In this document: positions 57,385 to 64,000 of the stretch, one piece after another | Layout: each line of letters opens with the position of its first letter | How positions within the stretch are numbered: position 1 is the first letter of the stretch | Origin: Phycisphaerae bacterium RAS1 | GTDB lineage: Bacteria > Planctomycetota > Phycisphaerae > UBA1845 > Fen-1342 | Direction: 5' to 3' | Assembly: GCA_007859745.1 (NCBI GenBank) | Contig: SMLU01000001.1 | Coordinates: 3,224,001-3,288,000 of the forward strand | Length of the DNA: 64,000 nucleotides | Notes under the pieces: generated by a model | The model's database searches: none | The model's input: the letters and a program-made list of their open reading frames with translations, nothing else | Told to the model about the DNA's origin: nothing | Translations under genes and position numbers: made by a program

Positions 57385-58482
57385 ATGTTCGAAGTAGATG
57401 CCGCGCCGCTTCTGGCCGCGACAGTCGTCGATTTCCTGGCCCGCAACTGGGCCGTGGTCGCGATCGCATCGACCGTCATCACGCTGATTTTCGTTCCGGC
57501 GTTGATCATCAGCAAATATGTGCGCATCTCGCTCAACATCATGCGCACCACGCGCCCGCCCCTGACGCGCAACCCGCTCGACTACGACCGCCTGCTGGGT
57601 GAGCCGGTCCGCTTTCCCGCCTACGACGGCCTGCCGCTGGCCGGAATGCTGGTCCGCGCCGCGCCCAACGCCCCCGCCCGCGGACTCATCGTCTTCGCAC
57701 ACGAGTTCTGCTCCGACCTTTACTCCTGCGCGCGCTACTGCCGGCCGCTGCTCGACGCCGGTTACGACATCTTCGCCTTCGACTTCCGCGGCCACGGCCA
57801 CTCCGAGTGCGGCCCGGATTACGTCCCGCGGCAGTGGGTCACCAACCATGACGTGAACGACATGCGCGGCGCCGTCGCGTACGCGCTGAACTGGCTCGAG
57901 GAGAACGGACGCACGCCCGAGATCGGCGTCGTGGGCGTCTCGCGCGGCGCGTGCGCTGCCATCGTCACCGCCCAGGAAACGCCGCAGATCCGCGCCATTG
58001 TCGCCGACGGGGCCTTCAGCACCGACACCACGATCGAATATTTCATGAAACGCTGGGCCTACATCTTCGCCAAGGTCCGCGTCGTCTATGAAAACCACCA
58101 CCCCGCCTTCTGGCGCTTTCTGCGCTGGTGCATGATGCGCGTCGCCCGCCGCGAATTCCGCTGCCGCTTTCCTTCGGTGCGAAAATCGCTCAAACGCATG
58201 ACGCCCCGCGCCATGCTCTTCATCCACGGCGAGAAAGACTCCTATCTGCCGGTCGAGCAGACGCGCCGGCTCTACGCCATTTCCGGCCAGCCCAAGTACC
58301 TCTGGATCGCCCCCGCCGCCCGCCACAACCAGGCCGCCGTCCTGCACGCCGCCTACTACGCCGACCTGACCGTCGGCTTCTTCGACCGCCACCTTTGCGG
58401 CGTTTGCGGCGCGACGATCCCGCGCACGCCGCCCGCGCCCGCTGCGCCGCTCGCGGCCGTCGTGGCGACCGCGCCGGCGTGA
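57385..58482 (+). CDS. Membrane-anchored alpha/beta hydrolase
   Basis: 365 residues: N-terminal membrane helix ('WAVVAIASTVITLIFVPALII') then an alpha/beta hydrolase. Nucleophile Ser in 'IGVVGVSRGACAAI', 'FDFRGHGHSECG' as the HG-type oxyanion neighbour, acid in 'FIHGEKDSYLPVEQTRR' and His in 'AARHNQAAVLHA'. Resembles the bem46/YqkD group of serine hydrolases with unknown substrate. A short Pro/Ala tail closes it. Longer upstream frames run through the family A repeats and are rejected. Confidence 0.87.
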   Translation: MFEVDAAPLLAATVVDFLARNWAVVAIASTVITLIFVPALIISKYVRISLNIMRTTRPPLTRNPLDYDRLLGEPVRFPAYDGLPLAGMLVRAAPNAPARGLIVFAHEFCSDLYSCARYCRPLLDAGYDIFAFDFRGHGHSECGPDYVPRQWVTNHDVNDMRGAVAYALNWLEENGRTPEIGVVGVSRGACAAIVTAQETPQIRAIVADGAFSTDTTIEYFMKRWAYIFAKVRVVYENHHPAFWRFLRWCMMRVARREFRCRFPSVRKSLKRMTPRAMLFIHGEKDSYLPVEQTRRLYAISGQPKYLWIAPAARHNQAAVLHAAYYADLTVGFFDRHLCGVCGATIPRTPPAPAAPLAAVVATAPA

Positions 58483-58496
58483 ATGCCGAGTTCTTC

Positions 58497-58560
58497 GGGT
58501 GGAACGGGCATCTTGCCCGTTCCTGAGCGCGCCGGGACGGGCGAGACGCCCGTCCCACCC
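58497..58560. repeat. Family D hairpin pair
   Basis: GGTGGAACGGGCATCTTGC and CCGTTC, then GGGACGGGCGAGACGCCCG and TCCCACCC, 14 bases after the hydrolase stop. Confidence 0.85.
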
Positions 58561-58639
58561 GAATGCTCACACGTTCGCTGATCTTCGGCCTTTGCGTTCG
58601 CCATTCGACATTCGCCACTCGCTCTTCTAGCCTTCCGCC

Positions 58640-60295
58640 ATGCCGACGCTTCTCGAACGCCTCGCGGCGCGACTCGCGTACTACCACGCCGGTCACACGT
58701 ACCGCAGCTTCGTTCGCACGCTCCGCCGCACGCACGCCGTCCAGAAATCCGTCCTGCGCGCCGCCCTGAATCAGCTTCGCGGCAGCGACTTCTCCCGCCA
58801 TTTCAATCTGGACCGCGTCCGCACGGTCGACGAGTTCCGCCGCGCCGTCCCGATCATGACCTACGACGATCACTGGCCGTGGATCGAGCGCGTCGCCGGC
58901 GGCGAAACCCACGCCCTGTTCCGCCGCGGAACGCCGTTGATCATGTTTGCCACCAGCAGCGGAACGACCGCCCGGCAGAAGCTCGTGCCGGTGACGCCGA
59001 CCTTCGTGCGCGAATATCGCCGCGGCTGGAACACCTTCGGCCTGAAGCTCTTCAGCGACCATCCGCAGGCCGTGCTGCGCGCCATCCTGCAAAGCACCGG
59101 GCGCTATGACAGCTCCCGCTCGCCTTCCGGAATCCCCTGCGGCGCGATCACCGGGTTGCTTGCCCGGACGCAGAAGCGGATCGTCCGTCGCTTCTACGTC
59201 GGCAAGCCCGAGATCGCGAACCTGGAATCTCCGCAGTCACGCTACTACGCGCTGATGCGGCTCGGCGCCGAGCGTGACGTGGCCTTCGCGATCACCGCCA
59301 ACCCGGCCACGCTGATTCAACTCGCGCGGACGATGGAGACCAGAGCGGCAGTGATCATCCGCGACATCCGCGATGGAACGATCGACGCGGACCTCGTGCC
59401 CGACGACGCCGTCCGCGCGGCGCTCTTGGAGTACGTGCAACCCAATCCGGCGCGGGCGCGCGAGCTCGAGTCCATCGTCGATCGCTGCGGCAACCTGCGG
59501 CCGCGCGACGTTTGGAGGCTCACGTTTCTCGCCTGCTGGACGGGCGGCAGCATGGGGCATTACCTGCCACGACTGCCGGAGTACTGGGGCACGCTGCCAA
59601 TCCGCGATATCGGGCTGCTCGCCAGCGAGGGCCGCATCAGCATCCCGCTCGCGGACGAATCGCCCGCCGGCGTTCTCGACATCCGCAGTGGATTTCTCGA
59701 GTTCATGCCGCTCGAGGAATGGGGCGCCGGCAGCCCGTCGACGAGACTGCCGCACGAACTGGAGCCGGGGAGGCGGTATGTCGTCGTCCTGACGAACTTC
59801 AGCGGCCTGTGCCGCTATCGCCTGGATGACGTCGTCCGCGTCGTAGACCGGTTCGAGGGCGTGCCCGTGGTGGAGTTTCTCCACCGCGCGGGGCGCGTCA
59901 GTTCGCTCACCGGAGAGAAGCTGACGGAGAACCAGGTCGTGGAGGCGGTCCGCTTGGCGTGCCGCGCCCGCGAGCTCGCTACGTTCGACTTCATCGCCTG
60001 CCCGGTCTGGAGCGACCCGCCGTCATACCGCCTGAACACCGAACTCTCTCTTCCACAAGACTTTGCAACTCACCTGGACACGGCCTTGCGGGATCAGAAC
60101 GCCGAGTACGCGGATCGCCGTACGTCCGGCCGCCTTGGACCGGTTACGGTTCGCCATCTTGCCGCAGGAACGCTCGCTCGGTTTGATTCACAGCTTCTCG
60201 AATCCCGCGGCGGAGCAGCAGAACAGTACAAGCGGCCCTGCCTCTTCACAGCGCCAGGAGAAGATGTGGACAAGTTGCGAACAGGCCCGCCGTAG
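58640..60295 (+). CDS. GH3-family acyl-adenylating protein
   Basis: 551 residues resembling GH3 acyl-amido synthetases of plants and their bacterial relatives. The P-loop-like 'LIMFATSSGTTARQKLVPVTP' binds ATP, and 'SGLCRYRLDDVVRVVDRF' is the YxxxD adenylation motif. 'EFLHRAGRVSSLTGEKLTE' is the conserved hinge before the small C-terminal domain, which is complete ('LSLPQDFATHLDTALRDQN'). Typical action: activate a carboxylate with ATP and join it to an amino acid. Substrate unknown. The ATG at 58640 is preceded by no strong ribosome site. Confidence 0.85.
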   Translation: MPTLLERLAARLAYYHAGHTYRSFVRTLRRTHAVQKSVLRAALNQLRGSDFSRHFNLDRVRTVDEFRRAVPIMTYDDHWPWIERVAGGETHALFRRGTPLIMFATSSGTTARQKLVPVTPTFVREYRRGWNTFGLKLFSDHPQAVLRAILQSTGRYDSSRSPSGIPCGAITGLLARTQKRIVRRFYVGKPEIANLESPQSRYYALMRLGAERDVAFAITANPATLIQLARTMETRAAVIIRDIRDGTIDADLVPDDAVRAALLEYVQPNPARARELESIVDRCGNLRPRDVWRLTFLACWTGGSMGHYLPRLPEYWGTLPIRDIGLLASEGRISIPLADESPAGVLDIRSGFLEFMPLEEWGAGSPSTRLPHELEPGRRYVVVLTNFSGLCRYRLDDVVRVVDRFEGVPVVEFLHRAGRVSSLTGEKLTENQVVEAVRLACRARELATFDFIACPVWSDPPSYRLNTELSLPQDFATHLDTALRDQNAEYADRRTSGRLGPVTVRHLAAGTLARFDSQLLESRGGAAEQYKRPCLFTAPGEDVDKLRTGPP

Positions 60296-60423
60296 TTCCT
60301 GTATCCATCACCGCGCGAACGTGTTGCAGCGCTGTGCACAGCGTTGAAACTCTCGGCCGATCGAAAATCAGGTGAAATCACGACGGACGCACGGTTCCTG
60401 CCTAAGTTGCTTTAATAGCTCAC

Positions 60424-60453
60424 TTTAACATTGATCGGCCATGTAATGTTAAA
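60424..60453. promoter_or_regulatory. Inverted repeat upstream of the sigma-factor gene
   Basis: TTTAACATT (60424-60432) and AATGTTAAA (60445-60453) around 12 bases, in an AT-rich block 174 bases before the sigma gene. Could be an operator or a hairpin in the leader. The gap 60296-60626 otherwise has no gene. Confidence 0.4.
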
Positions 60454-60626
60454 ATAGATAAACTCCGTGAGCGCTTTCGGTTGTTGATTTACTAAAGAAG
60501 CGCGCCCACCTTCTTCGATATACCGAGCGACGAGAGTCAGGACTCTCGCGTGAGGACCGGAACGCAAGCACCCATCTGTACGCTTCCGGCTGAGCATGCG
60601 GCTTAATAACGAGGAGCTCAGGGAAC

Positions 60627-61394
60627 ATGGCGCTTAAGTTGTCGCAGGATATCGGTGCGCTCTGGCGGAAGTATCGCAAGTCACGGTCGGTTTCCACTCG
60701 TAACTCACTCATCGAATTCTACGCCCCGATCGTCCAGCGCGTGGCCGAGATCATGGCCCGCCGTCTCTGGCCGCGCGTTTCGGCTGACGAGCTGGCCAGC
60801 GCCGGATACGACGGCCTGATCGCCGCGGTCAACTCGTTCGACCCCGGACGCGGAGTCAAGTTCGAGACCTACTGCCGGCAGCGCATCGTCGGCGCCATTC
60901 GCGACTGGCAGCGCGAAATCGATCCACTCGGCCGCTCCGGCCGGAACTTCGAGCGCGCCGTCAGCTCCGCCGAGGATCGCTTTCACGCCGAGAATGGCCG
61001 CTCCGCGACCGCGATGGAAATGTCCCGCCGGCTCGGCGTGTCCCAGACCAAGTTCCTGCGGATGAAGCGGACCGTGACGGCGTCGCATTGCGTCTCGCTC
61101 GATTCATCCCAGGACCGCACCGAAGACCACCGCGTTCAGAACCTGATGCCGATTGATCCGAATCCCGGCCCGATTCAGCACACCGAGCGCGAGCTGATTC
61201 GCGAATTTCTCACCCGCGGCCTGAAAGACCAGGACCGCATGATCCTGACGCTTTACTACTATGAGCGCCTCACCATGGCCGCGATCGGCGAGGTGCTCGG
61301 CGTCAGCGAGTCCCGCGTCTGCCAGCGCCACGCGGAGATCGTCGATCAGCTCAAGACGAGATTCTCAGGCGTAGCGTTCGAGATGGTGGCCTAG
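60627..61394 (+). CDS. FliA/WhiG-type RNA polymerase sigma factor
   Basis: 255-residue alternative sigma factor of the sigma-28 group. Region 2 ('LIEFYAPIVQRVAEIMARRLWP', 'FDPGRGVKFETYCRQRIVGAIRDWQRE'), a region 3 helix ('GRSATAMEMSRRLGVSQTKF') and region 4 helix-turn-helix ('LTMAAIGEVLGVSESRVCQRHAEI') are complete. Without flagellar genes nearby it may control another regulon. The ATG at 60627 follows GAGGAGCTCAGGGAAC. A strong terminator ends the transcript. Confidence 0.93.
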   Translation: MALKLSQDIGALWRKYRKSRSVSTRNSLIEFYAPIVQRVAEIMARRLWPRVSADELASAGYDGLIAAVNSFDPGRGVKFETYCRQRIVGAIRDWQREIDPLGRSGRNFERAVSSAEDRFHAENGRSATAMEMSRRLGVSQTKFLRMKRTVTASHCVSLDSSQDRTEDHRVQNLMPIDPNPGPIQHTERELIREFLTRGLKDQDRMILTLYYYERLTMAAIGEVLGVSESRVCQRHAEIVDQLKTRFSGVAFEMVA

Positions 61395-61429
61395 ACCAGA
61401 CAATCGCTCTCATGTACCTCCCTCCTCGT

Positions 61430-61475
61430 GTCAGGGGAGCCCGATATGGTTCGGGCTCCCCTGACGTTTTTCTTT
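61430..61475 (+). terminator. Strong intrinsic terminator of the sigma gene
   Basis: GTCAGGGGAGCCCG (61430-61443) and CGGGCTCCCCTGAC (61452-61465), a perfect 14-bp stem with an 8-base loop, then GTTTTTCTTT. Confidence 0.95.
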
Positions 61476-61478
61476 CAC

Positions 61479-61502
61479 GCTCCCTCACGGTCGCGGCTCG
61501 GA
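61479..61502 (-). repeat. Half of a family B repeat
   Basis: CGCTCCCTCACGGTCGCGGC with TCGG, the mirrored left end of family B alone. The rest of 61503-61750 has no gene. Confidence 0.75.
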
Positions 61503-61750
61503 AATAGCCACTGGCATGCCCGCTCGCCACGCACGTGTCGCGCCGCGGACCAGATCGAGAGTAAGCACTTTCCCTAGGAATACTGCGGTCATCGGCCATG
61601 ACGCGACCGCGTTACCCTGAGAGGGATGTTGCGCGATCTGTTTACCCGGGGCGCTTGCCCTGCGTCGCGGCGTTGGCGCCGCGCGCGTCTCAGACCGTCG
61701 GTGCGCAACGGGCGGGGACCGCATGGGAAACTCAATCTAAGGAAAAGGCC

Positions 61751-63937
61751 ATGATGAAAAACGTATTCTGCAAGAAGCCTTCGTGTTTCGCGGCGCGCGC
61801 CTGGGCGGCTGCGGCGCTCGTTGTCGGCCTGATTCCGGCGGCGCTCGCGTCCGCCGACCAGCGGCCCGAGCGGCCGCGCGTGAGTCCCGGCGAAAACAAC
61901 TGGAGACCGTCCGCACAGCAATCTCAGCGTGCGCTCACCACGCAGGACCTGGCCTCCGGACTGACGCCGACCGACCTGGTCAACGCCCTGCTGGGCGGCG
62001 GCGTCGCGATTACGAACGTCACGTACACCGGCGATCCGCACGCCGCGGGAATTTTCGCCGGCGGAACCGGCATCGTCGGCTTTGACGGCGGCATCATGCT
62101 CAGCAGCGGAGACATCGCCTTCGTGCCCGGACCGAACACGCAGGACGACGCCACTGCAAACAACGGGCTGCTCGGCGATCCCGATCTCGACGCACTCATT
62201 CCGGGATACCAGACCTACGACGCGACCGTACTGGAATTCGATTTCGAATGCTCCGGCACGCAAGTCGTCCTCTTTCAGTACGTCTTCACCTCCGAAGAGT
62301 ACAACGAGTGGGTCAACTCGCCCTTCAACGACGTGTTCGGGTTCTTCCTCAACGGGCAGAACATCGCTTTGGTTCCCGGCAGCGGCGGGCTGGCGACCAG
62401 CATCAACAACGTCAACTGCGACAATCCCTACAACCCGCCCAACGGGAGCTTCTGCAACCTGTACATCAATAACGACTGCGACGACGTGCCGCCCGGCACG
62501 TATCCCTGCGCCGGGGCGCGCGATACGCAGATGGACGGGCTGCTGGTGGTGCTGACAGCGACGGGCACGCTCCAGCCCGGACTGAACCACATCAAGCTGG
62601 CGATCGCCGACGCCGGCGACCCCATTCTCGACTCAAACGTGTTCATTCAGGGGCAGAGCTTCACCTGCGGAACGCCCAGCGGCGCCTGCTGCCACACGAC
62701 CGCGCAGACGTGCGAGAACAACGTGGCCGAGGTCAACTGCCAGGCGCCCGGCGACGTGTGGAGCGTCGGCCTGGCGTGCAGCCAGCTCAATCCGCCTTGC
62801 ATCCAGACTCAGCCGGGCGCGGGCGAGGACTGCCTGCATACGATTCTCATCCCCGCGCTGCCCTATCTCAACGCGAACACGACCTGCGGCATGGACAACA
62901 ACTACGCCGACACCTGCCTGGGCACGTTCGACAACGGCGACGACATCCTCTACGAGCTGAACCTGGCCAGCGCCGTGACCGTCAGCATCACCGTGACCGG
63001 CGCGACGCCCGCCGACGACTGGATCGGCGTCGCGATCGGCAACACCTGCCCGCCGGCCGCGAAGTGCCTGGCTTTCGCGACCACCAGCGACACGGTCGCA
63101 ACGATCAGCGACCTTCCGCTGCCGGCCGGCGTCTATTTCCTGATGATCGACCGCTGGCCGCTGGACCAGGAGTGCATGAACTTCACCCTCAACATCACGA
63201 CCGGCGTCCCCACCGGAGCGTGCTGCCACACGCTCGCGCAGCTCTGCGATGACAATGTGCTGGAAGCGGATTGCCAGTCGGCTGGCGACGTCTGGAGCGG
63301 CGGCGTGGCCTGCAGCCAGCTCGCGCCGCCCTGCACGCCGACCCAGAACGACGGCCGCGACTGCGAGTTCCCGATCATCGTCGGCGCGCTGCCCTACAGC
63401 GACGTGAACTCGACCTGCGGCATGCACGAGGACTACTCCACCACGTGCCTGGGCGCATTCGACGACGGCGACGACATCCTCTATGAACTGCACGTCGCTG
63501 CCCCGCAGACCGTCAACATCACCGTCACGGGCGCAACGCCGGCCGATAACTGGATCGGCGTGTCCCTCGCGGATACATGCCCGGCCGGGGCGACCTGCAT
63601 CGCCCAGGCAACCAGCAGCGTTGGAGCGGCGTTGATGTCAAACGTCGCCCTCAACCCCGGCATTTACTACCTGATGGTCGACTGCCAGCCGGTGGACGTC
63701 GAGTGCGTCGACTTTATGCTGGACATCACGCTCCAGGCCACGTCGCCGGGCGATATGAACTGTGACGGCAGCGTCGATATCCTGGACATCAACCCGTTCG
63801 TCCTGGCGCTCTCCGACCCGGCCGGCTACGCCGCCCAGTACCCTGAATGCGACATCGGCAACGGAGACATGAACGGAGACGGCGACGTGAACGTGCTGGA
63901 TATCAACCCGTTCGTCGACCTCTTAAGCGGCGGGTGA
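61751..63937 (+). CDS. Secreted protein: choice-of-anchor L domain, two Cys-rich/PPC-like units, dockerin-like tail
   Basis: 728 residues. Signal peptide ('AARAWAAAALVVGLIPAALASA'). Residues about 65-265: 'LVNALLGGGVAITNVTYTG', 'GIMLSSGDIAFVPGPNT', 'QYVFTSEEYNEWVNSPFNDVF' match the choice-of-anchor L domain of surface proteins. Two similar units follow, each opening 'GACCHT' with paired cysteines ('VWSVGLACSQLNPPC', 'VWSGGVACSQLAPPC') and a beta-sandwich ('TVSITVTGATPADDWIGVAI', 'TVNITVTGATPADNWIGVSL'). The end is a type-I-dockerin-like calcium repeat ('GDMNCDGSVDILDINPF' twice, as 'GDMNGDGDVNVLDINPF'). Likely extracellular, docked to a surface partner. ATG 61751 behind AAGGAAAAGG. Confidence 0.85.
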   Translation: MMKNVFCKKPSCFAARAWAAAALVVGLIPAALASADQRPERPRVSPGENNWRPSAQQSQRALTTQDLASGLTPTDLVNALLGGGVAITNVTYTGDPHAAGIFAGGTGIVGFDGGIMLSSGDIAFVPGPNTQDDATANNGLLGDPDLDALIPGYQTYDATVLEFDFECSGTQVVLFQYVFTSEEYNEWVNSPFNDVFGFFLNGQNIALVPGSGGLATSINNVNCDNPYNPPNGSFCNLYINNDCDDVPPGTYPCAGARDTQMDGLLVVLTATGTLQPGLNHIKLAIADAGDPILDSNVFIQGQSFTCGTPSGACCHTTAQTCENNVAEVNCQAPGDVWSVGLACSQLNPPCIQTQPGAGEDCLHTILIPALPYLNANTTCGMDNNYADTCLGTFDNGDDILYELNLASAVTVSITVTGATPADDWIGVAIGNTCPPAAKCLAFATTSDTVATISDLPLPAGVYFLMIDRWPLDQECMNFTLNITTGVPTGACCHTLAQLCDDNVLEADCQSAGDVWSGGVACSQLAPPCTPTQNDGRDCEFPIIVGALPYSDVNSTCGMHEDYSTTCLGAFDDGDDILYELHVAAPQTVNITVTGATPADNWIGVSLADTCPAGATCIAQATSSVGAALMSNVALNPGIYYLMVDCQPVDVECVDFMLDITLQATSPGDMNCDGSVDILDINPFVLALSDPAGYAAQYPECDIGNGDMNGDGDVNVLDINPFVDLLSGG

Positions 63938-63954
63938 CCGCGGCTGAGTCGTGA

Positions 63955-64000
63955 TCCGAGCCGCGCGTGTAAGCAAGCGGTTCTTATGCCCCCGCTCCCT
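63955..64000 (-). repeat. Family B repeat, cut by the window end
   Basis: TCCGAGCCGCGCGTGTAAGC with AAGCGGTTCTT, the mirrored right half; CCCCGCTCCCT runs to the edge. Confidence 0.8.

Overview
The window is about 64 kb of GC-rich bacterial chromosome, most likely from a planctomycete. The lineage call rests on lineage-typical proteins: a DUF1571 lipoprotein, a PEP-CTERM secreted protein, a 'choice-of-anchor L' protein ending in a dockerin-like Asn/Asp repeat tail, and several planctomycete-type hypotheticals. An LptD-like outer-membrane protein, a FliA/WhiG-type sigma factor and many interspersed palindromic repeats fit the same picture. I ran no database search; family names come from motifs and reading-frame content.

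Layout. 1-5 kb: end of a secreted protein, a small conserved hypothetical, a lipoprotein amidase converging on an HtrA-like protease, and recA. 5.3-6.4 kb: a 1.1-kb stretch with a promoter, dense hairpins and a terminator but no credible gene, read as a large structured RNA. 6.6-14.9 kb: MacB-like permease, QueD, PEP-CTERM protein, citrate synthase, DUF1571 lipoprotein, thioredoxin-like secreted protein, and a MATE pump behind a leader with a 20-codon ORF and a terminator. 15-21 kb: membrane protein plus ABC ATPase, coaD, a JAMM peptidase and rplM-rpsI. 21.3-22.75 kb: an intact ISKra4-like insertion sequence. 23-28.6 kb: L,D-transpeptidase, tyrosine recombinase, small secreted proteins, and a P450-ferredoxin pair. 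29-41 kb: a fused TssB-TssC sheath protein, LptD, a second structured RNA with terminator before a UbiA-family prenyltransferase, RNase D, isochorismatase-like hydrolase, ahcY, a very acidic protein, ribD and an SMR transporter. 41.5-46.5 kb: a beta-lactamase-like hydrolase, then a scrambled restriction-modification remnant in which an intact PLD-nuclease gene pair sits between a 3'-truncated methyltransferase and a 5'-truncated HNH endonuclease. 46.7-57 kb: a type VI secretion-like effector module (STAS protein, VgrG, DUF4123 adaptor, small protein, 1685-residue giant protein, 279-residue partner), all on the minus strand. 57-64 kb: an alpha/beta hydrolase, a GH3-like enzyme, a sigma factor and a large secreted anchor/dockerin protein.

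The fused sheath protein (29 kb) and the VgrG module (47-56 kb) probably belong to one contractile injection system whose other parts lie outside the window. The housekeeping genes are in ordinary small operons. The gaps are crowded with at least five recurring repeat families, some in inverted pairs and some grown into tandem arrays. The most unusual signals are the three structured non-coding regions (5.38-6.43, 14.9-15.17 and 34.06-34.28 kb), the giant VgrG-linked protein and the rearranged restriction-modification/PLD locus.
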